Source of the DNA: Herbaspirillum hiltneri N3
GTDB taxonomy: Bacteria; Pseudomonadota; Gammaproteobacteria; Burkholderiales; Burkholderiaceae_D
Assembly (NCBI RefSeq): GCF_001267925.1
Contig: NZ_CP011409.1
Span: 3,596,001 to 3,660,000, forward strand
Length of the DNA stretch: 64,000 nucleotides
Direction: 5' to 3'
Shown here: positions 9,573-19,016 of the stretch, one piece after another
Position numbering within the stretch: the first letter of the stretch is position 1
Layout: the number at the start of each line of letters is the position of its first letter
Notes under the pieces: model-generated
The model's database searches: none
Told to the model about the DNA's origin: nothing
Seen by the model: only the letters and a program-made list of their open reading frames with translations
Program-made: the position numbers and the translations under genes

Positions 9573-9602
9573 AAAAGACCGGTCAACATAAACCGGTCTT
9601 TT
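9573..9602 (-). terminator. Rho-independent terminator after the lipoprotein pair
   Basis: AAAAGACCGGT (9573-9583) pairs with ACCGGTCTTTT (9592-9602) around an eight-base loop. Read on the minus strand, the stem is followed by a long T run. It lies just past the stop of the lipoprotein gene ending at 9625. Confidence 0.85.
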
Positions 9603-9624
9603 AGTGCACGACGACAGCCAGGAA

Positions 9625-10182
9625 TTAAAAATTCAACGCTGATATCTTGCTCAGTCCCTGCGCAATGTTTGCCTTCGCAGCGCCTTCATTTGCCAGGCGC
9701 AGACGCGTTATGCCGGCAAATGCATCGCTCACCGTTGCCGTGTGTTCCGACTTGATGGATTCCTGCCAGATGACGGCGCCGGTATCGGCGCGCTTCAGCG
9801 TCCATCCGGCTTCCATTTTGACCGTGAAGGAGAGGCCGAACGACGGCTGGTCAATATTGAAAATGCTGACCGTCAGCAACATGTCGCCGCCGCTGCCTTT
9901 CACAACGCTGGAAAAGGTTTTTGAATTGGTGATGGCGTCAGTGATCGCTTGTGCGAAAGCGTCGTTCGGGATTTGCGACTTTCCCAAGGCGCCGGTTTCT
10001 TTGCCGCCATCCACCGTCAGCGCTACCGACTGCGTGTGCTTGTTGGTGACCTGAAATTCGGTAGGCGTCATGCCCGCCGATGTGGAAGGAGTAGCGCAAC
10101 CGCCCAGCACGGCCGATGCCAGCACCAATGCAGCAATAGCAAAAAGACGATTGGATAAAACAGATTTCAGCGAAAAGTTCAT
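9625..10182 (-). CDS. Predicted lipoprotein of unknown function (185 residues)
   Basis: A lipoprotein signal peptide ends with LGGC (lipidated Cys29) followed by Ala-Thr, which does not suggest an inner-membrane retention signal, so an outer-membrane location is likely. The mature part, about 155 residues, has alternating strand-like segments and no motif I recognise. The region with VWQESIKSEHTATVSDAF looks like the 'converted to basal activity' type of small periplasmic proteins but is not diagnostic. It is the second gene of a two-lipoprotein operon, 15 bases after the other, and ends at a strong terminator. A role in the cell envelope is inferred from the pairing only. Confidence 0.8.
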   Translation of the reverse strand: MNFSLKSVLSNRLFAIAALVLASAVLGGCATPSTSAGMTPTEFQVTNKHTQSVALTVDGGKETGALGKSQIPNDAFAQAITDAITNSKTFSSVVKGSGGDMLLTVSIFNIDQPSFGLSFTVKMEAGWTLKRADTGAVIWQESIKSEHTATVSDAFAGITRLRLANEGAAKANIAQGLSKISALNF

Positions 10183-10197
10183 TGTGTTCCCCGTAAG

Positions 10198-10638
10198 TTA
10201 TTTGGCGTTCTTGTAGATATTGGTCAGTACCTCATCCACCATTTCGGGCGGTGATTTTCTGGTCAAAGAGGTATGGAAGGAGTTTCCAACGGCGACAGGA
10301 AAATTATTGGTCGGCTGTCTGATGTTGATGGTCAACTCAAGCATGTACATGGTGATGTCCCAGAACCATTTGTCGATGTAGGTGACAACTCCATCGGCCT
10401 GGTAAGGCGGCGTCAATTCAGGGCCGGTCGTCACCGAATAGCCCTTCTTGACCAGAAAGTCCTTGATCAGCTGATCAACATCTTTTTCATCCTTGGGAGA
10501 CTTCACAACATAGAAGGTCTTCATGGCCTCCAGGTTGCTGCCCGGCGTGACGCTTGCCGTCGCACGATTGACTGCGCATCCTGACAGCGATGACAGCACC
10601 GCCAGAAAGAGGGAGGTGAACAGGATTTTTTTAAACAT
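10198..10638 (-). CDS. Predicted lipoprotein of unknown function (146 residues)
   Basis: Short signal peptide with positively charged start (MFKKI) and lipobox LSGC, giving lipidated Cys21 followed by Ala-Val. The mature chain has about 125 residues including a segment that begins FYVVKSPKDEKDVDQLIKDFL and then GYSVTTGPE, a pattern seen in small envelope lipoproteins of the DUF4136 kind, where a variable is compared across a duplicated strand; that resemblance is weak. It is the first gene of an operon with the lipoprotein at 9625-10182. The start ATG at 10638 is preceded by a long A/T-rich region. Confidence 0.8.
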   Translation of the reverse strand: MFKKILFTSLFLAVLSSLSGCAVNRATASVTPGSNLEAMKTFYVVKSPKDEKDVDQLIKDFLVKKGYSVTTGPELTPPYQADGVVTYIDKWFWDITMYMLELTINIRQPTNNFPVAVGNSFHTSLTRKSPPEMVDEVLTNIYKNAK

Positions 10639-10987
10639 GAATCAAGCATCCGTTTTTTGATTTGAGATCCGCAGGAAGCGGCCCCTATTTTTATCGCGGC
10701 TTATGTTTGTTTTATTGTTATGGCGTGCTTGTTCCCTCCCCCGATTTGTTTTCTTTTATTTCGCCTGTGTCCCTTATTGATTACAAGCGCTGCCGCGTGT
10801 GCGGTCTTGTTTCGACTTGTTCGGGATACTGCAACATTGCTTTTCATTATCGTTTTGAATGTTTGCATAGGTATCTGACAAAACACTGACCATTCTTTAT
10901 TTGCCCGTCCGGAGAGCACCACCACATGAAGAAATCCGGCCCTTGGGCAAACTTTCACCAACAATCAGGCATTGACCGCGTGCACGG
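10639..10987. other. 349-base A/T-rich gap, upstream of the lipoprotein pair
   Basis: The gap is clearly richer in A and T than its surroundings and must carry the lipoprotein operon promoter on the minus strand. I found no convincing hairpin, repeat or conserved short gene. An 87-codon open frame on the minus strand (10701-10964) has no family resemblance and no good ribosome site, so I treat it as chance. Confidence 0.5.
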
Positions 10988-11887
10988 CTACTCCCCTGCG
11001 AACGCCGCCGGCTTGCGCGCCAGTTCGATGAACGCCTGCAAATAGTCGATCTCCAGATCACCTTCGCGGGCGCCGAGGAAAATCTGTTTGGCGATGCCGT
11101 TGGCGCCCAGGCGAATCGGCACGATATCGACCTTGCTGCCATACTCCTCCACCAACCAGCGCGGCAAGGCGGCTACGCCACGGCCGCTGGCGACCATCTG
11201 GATCATGATGTCGGTGGTCTCGATCGCCTTGTGGCGCTTGGGCGTCACGCCTGCCGGCATGAGGAATTGATTGTAGATATCGAGGCGGTCGGTAGCGACT
11301 GGATAGGTGATCAATATTTCATTGGTGAGCTGCTGCGGCTTGACGTATTTTGCTGTTGCCAGCGGATGATCGCGCGCGACCACCAGCACTTGCTCGTAGT
11401 CGAATACCGGCACGAACTTCAGGCCCGGTTTGTAGAGCGGATCCGGCGTGACCAGCAAATCGATTTCGTAGCCGAACAACGCACCGATGCCGCCGAACTG
11501 GAATTTCTGTTTGACGTCGACGTCAACGTCGGGATACGCCGCCAGATATGGCGACGCCACTTTCAGCAGCCATTGATAACACGGATGGCACTCCATCCCG
11601 ATGCGCAATGCCCCGCGCTCACCCTGGGCGAACTGGCGCAGGCGTTCTTCGGCCTGGTTCAGCTGCGGCAGCACGCGGTTGGCGACGGCGAGCAGATATT
11701 CTCCCGCCTGCGTCAATCGCAAATTGCGCCCTTCGCGCAGCCAGATATCCGTCCCCAGCTGCTGCTCGAGCTTCTTCATGCTGTGACTCAGCGCCGACTG
11801 CGTCACGCAAAGAACATTGCCGGCGGCCGTCAGGGACCCCTGTTTTTCGACTTCCTGGACGACGGCGAGATGGATGCGCTCTAACAT
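10988..11887 (-). CDS. metR: LysR-type regulator MetR
   Basis: 299-residue LysR-type activator of methionine synthesis, using homocysteine as co-inducer in known members. The N-terminal helix-turn-helix (about residues 3-60, with TAAGNVLCVTQSALSHSMKKLE) and the effector domain with GMECHPCYQWLLKV are characteristic of MetR. It diverges from metE with a 115-base gap, the classic metR-metE arrangement. The start ATG is at 11887. Regulation of metE and its own gene from the shared gap is expected. Confidence 0.93.
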   Translation of the reverse strand: MLERIHLAVVQEVEKQGSLTAAGNVLCVTQSALSHSMKKLEQQLGTDIWLREGRNLRLTQAGEYLLAVANRVLPQLNQAEERLRQFAQGERGALRIGMECHPCYQWLLKVASPYLAAYPDVDVDVKQKFQFGGIGALFGYEIDLLVTPDPLYKPGLKFVPVFDYEQVLVVARDHPLATAKYVKPQQLTNEILITYPVATDRLDIYNQFLMPAGVTPKRHKAIETTDIMIQMVASGRGVAALPRWLVEEYGSKVDIVPIRLGANGIAKQIFLGAREGDLEIDYLQAFIELARKPAAFAGE

Positions 11888-11903
11888 TATTCACCAGTTT
11901 CAA

Positions 11904-11918
11904 ATGAGTAAAACTCAT
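11904..11918. promoter_or_regulatory. Candidate MetR-binding palindrome
   Basis: ATGAGT-AAA-ACTCAT is a perfect inverted repeat with a three-base centre, located between divergent metR and metE. Known MetR sites follow TGAA-N5-TTCA, which this does not match exactly; two TGAA copies on the minus strand lie next to it (11889-11902). I infer that this region is the MetR operator but cannot fix its limits. Confidence 0.45.
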
Positions 11919-12002
11919 GGATTACTGAGTTAATACCATTATACTTCATGGAATTCGGCGTCTACCATCTGCTCATTCTTCACTTTTTGGAATTGACAGA
12001 TC

Positions 12003-14294
12003 ATGACCACGATCCACAACCTGGGTTTCCCCCGCATCGGCGCCAAGCGCGAACTGAAGTTCGCACTGGAGTCCTATTGGAAAGGCGAATCGTCGCGCGA
12101 CGAACTGAAAAACCTGGGTGCACAACTGCGCCGGCGCCACTGGGATAACCAGGCCGGCCTCGATCTGGTTCCGGTCGGCGACTTCGCGTTCTACGATCAG
12201 ATTCTGGACATGAGCTTCACGCTGGGCAACCTGCCGGAGCGTGTTCGTGATTTCCACGGCGATGCGCTGGACAACTATTTCCGCGTGGCGCGCGGCCGTT
12301 CGGCCCAAGGCGCTGAGGACCACGGCGCTTGCTGCGGCGGTGTTGCCGCCGGCGAGATGACCAAGTGGTTCGACACCAACTATCACTACATCGTCCCGGA
12401 ATTCAACGCGACCACCGAATTCAGGCTGGACACCTCGCGTCTGCTGGAACAACTGGCGGAAGCCAGGGCGCAAGGCGTCAAGGCCAAGCCGGTCATCGTC
12501 GGCCCGGTCTCCTACCTGGCATTGGGCAAGGCCAAGGACGACTCGGACAAGCTGGCGCTGTTGCCGCGCCTGCTTCCGCTCTACGTGCAATTGCTGGAGG
12601 CGCTGGCCGCGCAAGGCGTGGAATGGGTGCAGATCGACGAACCGGTGCTGGTCACCGAACTCGACGCACCCTGGCAAGACGCCTTCAACACCGCCTACGC
12701 GGAACTGAAGAACGGCGGCGTCAAACTGCTGCTGGCGACCTATTTCGGCCAGTTGCTGGAAAACCGGAAGCTCGCCGCCGACCTCCCGGTCGCCGGCCTG
12801 CACATCGACGCCATCAACGGCCGCGACGACGTGCTGCCGTTGATCGATCTGCTGGGCGCCGACAAGGTGCTGTCGCTAGGCGTGATCAATGGCCGCAACA
12901 TCTGGAAGACGGACCTGAACGCCGTGCTGGACTGGATCGAACCGCTGGCAAAACGCCTCGGCGAGCGCCTGTGGGTGGCGCCTTCGTGCTCGCTGCTGCA
13001 CGTGCCGGTCGACCTCGACAGCGAACAGAAACTCGATGCCGAAATCAAATCCTGGCTGGCGTATGCGCAGCAAAAACTGGATGAACTGCGCCTGCTGGGC
13101 AAGGCCTTGCGCGAAGGCCGCGACGCGGTGAAAGCCGAACTCACCGCCAACCAGGCCGCCCTGTCCGCCCGCCGCGCATCGCCGCGCGTCAACAACCCGG
13201 CGGTGCAGGCTGCCGTCGCCGGTATCGACGCCAAACTGGGCCAGCGCGACAGTGCCTATCCGCAGCGCGCAAGCAAGCAGGCTGCCCTGCTCAAACTGCC
13301 GGCGTATCCGACCACTACGATTGGCTCGTTTCCCCAGACGGCGGAAATCCGCCATGCCCGCAGCGAATTCAAGGCGGGACGGCTTCATACCGCCGCCTAC
13401 AAGACGGCCATGCAAGCTGAAATCGAACGCAGCGTCCGCGAGCAGGAAACCCTGGGCCTGGACGTGCTGGTCCACGGCGAAGCCGAGCGCAACGACATGG
13501 TCGAGTACTTCGGCGAACAACTGCAAGGCTATGCCTTCAGCCAGTTCGGCTGGGTGCAGTCCTACGGTTCGCGCTGCGTGAAGCCGCCTGTCCTGTTCGG
13601 CGACATCAGTCGTCCCCGCGCCATGACGGTCGAATGGATCACCTATGCGCAATCCCTGACGGCCAAACCCATGAAGGGCATGCTCACCGGTCCGGTGACG
13701 ATCCTGAACTGGTCGTTCGTGCGTGACGACCAGCCGCGCTCGGTATCGTGCAAGCAGCTGGCGCTGGCCATCCGTGACGAAGTGCTGGACCTGGAAAAAG
13801 CCGGCGTACACGTCATCCAGATCGACGAAGCGGCTCTGCGCGAGGGCCTGCCGCTGCGTAAATCGCAGTGGCAAGAGTACCTGGACTGGGCGGTCGAATC
13901 CTTCCGCATCACCGCCAACGGCGTCGGCGACACCACGCAGATCCACACCCACATGTGCTATTCGGAGTTCAACGACATCATCGGCTCGATCGCCGACATG
14001 GATGCCGACGTGATCACGATCGAAACCTCGCGCTCGGACATGGAATTGCTGGACGCCTTCGACAACTTCAACTACCCGAACGAAATCGGTCCCGGCGTGT
14101 ACGACATCCATTCGCCCAATATTCCGACCCGGGAGCATATCGTGCAGTTGATGAAGAAAGCAGCCGAGCGGGTTCCGGCGGAACGCCTGTGGGTCAATCC
14201 GGATTGCGGCCTGAAAACCCGCCAGTGGGCGGAAGTCTTGCCTGCGCTGAACAACATGGTGGCGGCCGCCAGGATGTTGCGCGCCGCCGCCTGA
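12003..14294 (+). CDS. metE: Cobalamin-independent methionine synthase MetE
   Basis: Transfers a methyl group from 5-methyltetrahydropteroyltriglutamate to homocysteine, the last step of methionine synthesis. The protein has 763 residues, against about 753 in Escherichia coli. The zinc ligands are intact with a constant offset of nine: His650 and Cys652 in [11 protein letters not shown] and Cys735 in NPDCGLKTR. The N-terminus ([22 protein letters not shown]) and the middle motif [10 protein letters not shown] are standard. A short extra stretch with HGACCGG near residue 110 is of uncertain effect. It is a single-gene operon between the metR divergon and a strong terminator. Confidence 0.96.
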   Translation: MTTIHNLGFPRIGAKRELKFALESYWKGESSRDELKNLGAQLRRRHWDNQAGLDLVPVGDFAFYDQILDMSFTLGNLPERVRDFHGDALDNYFRVARGRSAQGAEDHGACCGGVAAGEMTKWFDTNYHYIVPEFNATTEFRLDTSRLLEQLAEARAQGVKAKPVIVGPVSYLALGKAKDDSDKLALLPRLLPLYVQLLEALAAQGVEWVQIDEPVLVTELDAPWQDAFNTAYAELKNGGVKLLLATYFGQLLENRKLAADLPVAGLHIDAINGRDDVLPLIDLLGADKVLSLGVINGRNIWKTDLNAVLDWIEPLAKRLGERLWVAPSCSLLHVPVDLDSEQKLDAEIKSWLAYAQQKLDELRLLGKALREGRDAVKAELTANQAALSARRASPRVNNPAVQAAVAGIDAKLGQRDSAYPQRASKQAALLKLPAYPTTTIGSFPQTAEIRHARSEFKAGRLHTAAYKTAMQAEIERSVREQETLGLDVLVHGEAERNDMVEYFGEQLQGYAFSQFGWVQSYGSRCVKPPVLFGDISRPRAMTVEWITYAQSLTAKPMKGMLTGPVTILNWSFVRDDQPRSVSCKQLALAIRDEVLDLEKAGVHVIQIDEAALREGLPLRKSQWQEYLDWAVESFRITANGVGDTTQIHTHMCYSEFNDIIGSIADMDADVITIETSRSDMELLDAFDNFNYPNEIGPGVYDIHSPNIPTREHIVQLMKKAAERVPAERLWVNPDCGLKTRQWAEVLPALNNMVAAARMLRAAA

Positions 14295-14310
14295 CCGGCA
14301 TGACCGTATG

Positions 14311-14350
14311 AACGCAACAAAGCCCGCTCTCAAGCGGGCTTTGTTGCGTT
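14311..14350 (+). terminator. Rho-independent terminator after metE
   Basis: Long stem: AACGCAACAAAGCCCGCT pairs with AGCGGGCTTTGTTGCGTT around a very short loop. It follows metE by 16 bases and can also act on the convergent dnaE2 gene. Confidence 0.88.
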
Positions 14351-14378
14351 GACGCCTGCCACATCCGCAAAAGATAAC

Positions 14379-17300
14379 TCAGCAAAAATCACGGCTGTGG
14401 ACGTTGATCTCGCCCAGCAGGTGCGACAGGTCGACCAGCCGCTTTGCGACGAGATGCTTGACGCCGGCATGGGTCTGCCAGATACCGTAGACGCCCAGCA
14501 AGGAGGCGTTGAGGACTTCGTTGCGCTGCTTCTCGACCAGCGACGGCCAGATGATGACGTTGGTCGAACCGGTCTCGTCTTCGATGGTGATGAACAGCAC
14601 CCCCTTGGCGGTGCCGGGACGCTGGCGCACCGTGACGATGCCGCAGCCGCGCGCGAACTGGCCGTCCTGGAAAGTCGCCATCACGTCATGCGGCAGGAAC
14701 TTCTGCTTGCTCAGGATAGTGCGCAGCAAGGCCAGCGGATGGCGCCGCAGCGTCATGCCGGCGCTGCGGTAATCGGCAACGATGTCTTCGGCTTCCGACG
14801 GCGCCGCCAGTTGCAGCCGTTCTTCGCGGGACGGCGCAGTGCGCAGCAGGTCTTTGGCGGGCGCGGCGTCGAGCGCCTGCCACAAGGCTTCACGGCGGTG
14901 GCCGCTCAACGCCGCCAATGCATTGCCCGCAGCCAGCGCCTGCAGGTCGCGCTTGTGCAGGTTCGCGCGCCGCGCCAAGTCCTGCAAATCGCTGAAAGAT
15001 TGTTCCAGGCGCGCGCGCTCGATGCGCAAGGACGGCTCCTCCTTGAGGCTCCCGATCAGCGACAGGCCCAGCCGCACTGCAGGTCGTTCGGCGCCGGTCT
15101 CTTCCAGCGTGCTTTCCCAATTGCTGCGTGTCACATCCGTCGGCAGCACGTGTACGCCATGACGGCGCGCATCCTGGATCAATTGCGACGGCGAGTAAAA
15201 ACCCATGGGCTGGCTGTTGAGCAGCGAGCACAGGAAGGCTTCCGGCTCGTGGCATTTGATCCAGCTGCTGGCATACGCCAAAAGGGCAAAACTGGCGGCG
15301 TGGCTTTCGGGGAAACCGTAATCGCCGAAGCCCTGGATTTGGCGGAATATGGCATCGGCGAATTCTTGCGTGTAACCGCGTTCGAGCATGCCGTCGATCA
15401 GTTGCTTCTGGTATTTTTCCATTCCGCCCTTGCGCTTCCAAGCCGCCATCGCGCGCCGCAGGCCATCGGCCTCGCCCGGCGTGAAACCGGCCGCCAGCAC
15501 GGCGATCTGCATCACCTGCTCCTGGAAAATCGGTACGCCGCGCGTGCGCTCCAGCGCCTCGCGGAGGATCGGATTGGGATAGATTTCCGGTTCATCTCCG
15601 TCTCGTCGTCGCAGGAAAGGATGCACCATGCCGCCCTGTATCGGCCCCGGCCGCACGATCGCCACCTGCACCACCAGGTCGTAGAAACGGCGTGGCTTCA
15701 GGCGCGGCAGCATGCTCATCTGGGCGCGGCTTTCGATCTGGAATACGCCGATGGTGTCGGCCTGGCAGATCATGTCGTAGGTGACCGGATCTTCACGGGG
15801 AATATCCGGCAGCTCGAACGGCACGCCGCGCCGTTTGCCGACCAGTTCCAGCGCGCGCCGCAAGGCCGACAGCATGCCCAGCGCCAGCACGTCGACCTTG
15901 AGCAGGCCGAGCGATTCGAGGTCGTCCTTGTCCCACTGGATCACCGAGCGGTCCGGCATGGCGGCGTTTTCTATCGGCACCAGCCGCGACAGCTTGTCGC
16001 GCGCAATCACGAAGCCGCCGCTGTGCTGCGACAGATGGCGCGGGAAGTTGATCAATTGCCGCGCCAGGATGGCCCACTGATGCGCAATCGGTGACTGCGG
16101 ATCGAGACCGCATTCGGCGAAGCGTTCCAGCAGGTTGTCGCGGTGGTCGAACCATTGTTGCGACTTGGCTACCTTGTCGACGATGGACTCGTCCACGCCA
16201 AGCGCCTTGCCGACGTCGCGCAGCACGCCGCGCGGCCGATAGGTATGCACGGCGGCGGCGATGGCGGCGCGCATGCGGCCGTATTTGCGATAGATGTACT
16301 GGATCACTTCTTCACGTCGCTGGTGCTCGAAGTCGACGTCGATGTCGGGCGGCTCGCCGCGCTCCTTGCTGATGAAGCGTTCGAACAGCATGGTCGAACA
16401 GGTCGGATCGACTTCCGTCACGCCGAGGCAATAGCACACCACCGAATTGGCCGCCGAGCCGCGGCCCTGCCGCAGGATGCCGTTGTCTTTGGCGAAGCGC
16501 ACGATGTCGTAGACCGTCAGGAAGTACGGCTCGTAGGCCATGTCGTTGATCAGCGTCAGCTCATGCTCGATCTGGCCGGAGACCGATTCCGGGATGCCGG
16601 CCGGATAGCGCAGGTGGGCGCCGAGATAAGCCTCCTGCCGTAAATAAGCGGCGGGCGTCTGCCCCTCGGGAACCAGTTCCTCGGGATATTCGTAGCGCAG
16701 TTCGTCCAGTTTGAAATGGCACAGGGAGGCGATGCGCAGGGTTTCTTCCAGCGCCGCCGCGGGAAAGATATTCGCCAGCCTCAGACGCGAACGCAGATGC
16801 TGTTCGGCGTTCGGGGCCAGGTCATAGCCGCAATCGCCGACCGCCTTTCCGAGCCGGATCGCAGTCAGCGTGTCCTGCAAGGGCTTGCGCGAACGCACGT
16901 GCATGTTGACCTGGCCGAGCGCGACCACCGGCAGGCCGCAGCGTCCGGCGGCCTCCTGGATCGCGCCGCGGTGCAGGTCGTCGAGCGGCCGGTACAGCTG
17001 GGTCAGGCCGAGCCAGGCGCGCTGCGGAAACGTGCGCGCCAGCCAGTCGGCCTGCTGCGCCAGCAAGGCGCCGTCGGCGGGATAATGCGGCGCCAGCACC
17101 AGCAGGCAATCGGGCAAGCCGCGCAGGTGGGCATGCGACTCCTGCGGCGAAGAGAAATCCTCTATGCCGATGCGGTAGCTACCCTTGTCGGCGCGCGTGC
17201 GGCCCAGTGTGATCAGTTCGGACAGGTTGCCGTAGCCTTCGCGGTTCTGCGCCAATGCAATGAGCGTAAGCGGCGGCTGTCCTGCTTCCCATTCGATCCG

Positions 17301-17525
17301 AAAACAGGAGCCGATGATCAGCTTCATGCCGGCGTTTTTGGCTTCCATATGCGCGCGCACCACGCCGGCCAGCGAACACTCGTCGGTCACCGCCAGCGCG
17401 GTGTAGCCGAGCTGCACCGCGCGCGCAGCGAGCTCTTCGGCGTGCGAGGCGCCTTCGAGGAAGCTGAAGTTGGACAGACAGAACAGTTCGGCGTAATCAG
17501 GAATTTTCGTCGGCGTCTCAAGCAT
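14379..17525 (-). CDS. dnaE2: Error-prone DNA polymerase DnaE2 (ImuC)
   Basis: Second C-family replicative-type polymerase alpha subunit, 1048 residues, used for translesion synthesis with ImuA and ImuB in SOS-induced mutagenesis. The PHP domain occupies about residues 12-200 and the polymerase active site has PDIDVDF near residue 392; later the segment beginning ESRAQMSMLPRLKPRRFYDLV is typical of DnaE. A C-terminal OB-fold-like part has VLFITIEDETGSTNVIIWPSL. It is shorter than DnaE1 (about 1160 residues), as DnaE2 proteins usually are. It ends a three-gene operon, 12 bases after imuB. Confidence 0.95.
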   Translation of the reverse strand: MLETPTKIPDYAELFCLSNFSFLEGASHAEELAARAVQLGYTALAVTDECSLAGVVRAHMEAKNAGMKLIIGSCFRIEWEAGQPPLTLIALAQNREGYGNLSELITLGRTRADKGSYRIGIEDFSSPQESHAHLRGLPDCLLVLAPHYPADGALLAQQADWLARTFPQRAWLGLTQLYRPLDDLHRGAIQEAAGRCGLPVVALGQVNMHVRSRKPLQDTLTAIRLGKAVGDCGYDLAPNAEQHLRSRLRLANIFPAAALEETLRIASLCHFKLDELRYEYPEELVPEGQTPAAYLRQEAYLGAHLRYPAGIPESVSGQIEHELTLINDMAYEPYFLTVYDIVRFAKDNGILRQGRGSAANSVVCYCLGVTEVDPTCSTMLFERFISKERGEPPDIDVDFEHQRREEVIQYIYRKYGRMRAAIAAAVHTYRPRGVLRDVGKALGVDESIVDKVAKSQQWFDHRDNLLERFAECGLDPQSPIAHQWAILARQLINFPRHLSQHSGGFVIARDKLSRLVPIENAAMPDRSVIQWDKDDLESLGLLKVDVLALGMLSALRRALELVGKRRGVPFELPDIPREDPVTYDMICQADTIGVFQIESRAQMSMLPRLKPRRFYDLVVQVAIVRPGPIQGGMVHPFLRRRDGDEPEIYPNPILREALERTRGVPIFQEQVMQIAVLAAGFTPGEADGLRRAMAAWKRKGGMEKYQKQLIDGMLERGYTQEFADAIFRQIQGFGDYGFPESHAASFALLAYASSWIKCHEPEAFLCSLLNSQPMGFYSPSQLIQDARRHGVHVLPTDVTRSNWESTLEETGAERPAVRLGLSLIGSLKEEPSLRIERARLEQSFSDLQDLARRANLHKRDLQALAAGNALAALSGHRREALWQALDAAPAKDLLRTAPSREERLQLAAPSEAEDIVADYRSAGMTLRRHPLALLRTILSKQKFLPHDVMATFQDGQFARGCGIVTVRQRPGTAKGVLFITIEDETGSTNVIIWPSLVEKQRNEVLNASLLGVYGIWQTHAGVKHLVAKRLVDLSHLLGEINVHSRDFC

Positions 17526-17537
17526 GGCGCGCCTCCC

Positions 17538-19016
17538 TCAGCCGAACACGCCGTGCAGATACCAATGCGGTTCGACGCCGTCGACGTCGCCGATACGCTC
17601 GCGGTAGATCCAGTAATGGCAATGGTCGGCGCCTGCAGCGATGTAATAGTCGCGCGTGACCAGCAGGCCGTTCCACCAGCCGGCTTCGATGCGTTCGGGC
17701 GGCGATACCGGGCGCAGGCGCGAACCGTAATACGGCCGGTGCTGGCGCATGACCAGGGCTACCGGTTTTTCCAGCAGCCAGCCCGGACGCGGCGGCAGCG
17801 GGCGCGCCTCGAGCGGCGCAGCAGGTTCCATCACGGACACCCAGCGGTTGGCCTGCTCCGGCCGGTAGTCGGCCAGCGGCGACGGCTGCAGCACGTGTTC
17901 GGCGCCCAGCCGCGCCACCAGCAATTCGAGCAGGCGCTTGTAATCCTCCGGCGCACCGCCCGGCTCGGGAAACAGGCTCTCGCTGGCCGGCGCCATCGCT
18001 TCGGTGCGCGCAGCCTCGAGCACCACGGCGATGATGGGCGCACTGATCTCGAGTTGCGCCAGCCGCTCCTTGAGCAGGCGGACCAGGTGTGCATCCTGCC
18101 AGGCCGGTTCGGCCAGCGCGAGTTCGATCACGGTCGGCGCGACGGCCTGGCGGCCGCGTTCGTGTTCCAGCTGCACGCATACCTGCGTGACCGCCAGCTG
18201 GCGCGCTGTGAGCCAGCCGCACAGCTGCGCCAGCAAGGCTTGCACGGTGTGCTGCGCGGCGTCGGCATGTTCGATGCGCTCGGTGAGTTCGATGCGCTGG
18301 CGGAAGCTCGGCGGCGTCTCTATCCAGGCATGCAGTTCCGGTGCTTCGCCGTAGGCGCAATCGAGCGCATCCAGCATGCGGGTGTCGCCGCGCCGCTGCA
18401 AACCTGCGCGCGGCAGACGGCGCAAGTCGGCCAGGTTGCGGCAGCCGACGCCCTTCAGCCAATCAAGATACGGCAGCGTCGCCGGCAAAGCATCGACCGG
18501 CAAGCGATCAAGGCGGTGCTGCAGCCGCGGCGTACTCAAGGTGCGCGGATGACGATGGCCGGACAAATGGCGATGACGCGCCAGCAAGGCGGCGCCGGCT
18601 GCCGTCGGCGCGCAGCTGATGGCGGCGGTCAGGCCGAGCCGGCGCACGGTGCCGTGCACGCGCCGGCATAACGCGCGGATGCCGCCGAACAGGCGCAGGC
18701 TCGCGCCGATGTCGAGCACGATGGTGGCGTCGTCGCTGAAGGCGGCCTGCGGCGTGTATTGCAGCAGCGCGGTGGCGGCGCCGGACAGCGTCTGCGCTTC
18801 GCGCTCGATGGCGCGCTCGTGCATGTGGGCGCGCGGCAGCAAGGCCAGCACGCCGCCGCGGCGCATGCCGTAGTGCACGCCGGCGTCGCAGGCCGACTGC
18901 GACGCCGCCATGACGCGGGTGTGCTCCAGCACGACCGCGGCGGTCTCATCCGACCAGTTCGGATAAAACACTTCCAGCGGCAACAGGGGCAGGTGTACGG
19001 CGATCCACAGACGCAT
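17538..19016 (-). CDS. imuB: ImuB, Y-family-like catalytically inactive polymerase adaptor
   Basis: 492-residue Y-family polymerase relative. The N-terminus MRLWIAVHLPLLPLE replaces the metal-binding acidic segment of active Y-family polymerases, so it is expected to be inactive and to serve as the hub linking DnaE2, ImuA and the sliding clamp. Palm- and finger-like parts follow (LDIGASLRLFGG, then the helix-hairpin-helix segment GCRNLADLRRLPRAGLQRR). Its ATG at 19016 overlaps the end of imuA by 71 bases, suggesting coupled translation; dnaE2 follows after 12 bases. Clamp-binding motif position is not certain from reading alone. Confidence 0.9.
   Translation of the reverse strand: MRLWIAVHLPLLPLEVFYPNWSDETAAVVLEHTRVMAASQSACDAGVHYGMRRGGVLALLPRAHMHERAIEREAQTLSGAATALLQYTPQAAFSDDATIVLDIGASLRLFGGIRALCRRVHGTVRRLGLTAAISCAPTAAGAALLARHRHLSGHRHPRTLSTPRLQHRLDRLPVDALPATLPYLDWLKGVGCRNLADLRRLPRAGLQRRGDTRMLDALDCAYGEAPELHAWIETPPSFRQRIELTERIEHADAAQHTVQALLAQLCGWLTARQLAVTQVCVQLEHERGRQAVAPTVIELALAEPAWQDAHLVRLLKERLAQLEISAPIIAVVLEAARTEAMAPASESLFPEPGGAPEDYKRLLELLVARLGAEHVLQPSPLADYRPEQANRWVSVMEPAAPLEARPLPPRPGWLLEKPVALVMRQHRPYYGSRLRPVSPPERIEAGWWNGLLVTRDYYIAAGADHCHYWIYRERIGDVDGVEPHWYLHGVFG

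Noticed and set aside
10701..10964. 87-codon minus-strand frame in the A/T-rich gap
   Set aside because: No ribosome site, no recognised motif and only partial fit to coding composition.
11885..12002. A SAM or B12 riboswitch upstream of metE
   Set aside because: The 115-base divergent gap is too short and shows no riboswitch core; MetR control is sufficient.
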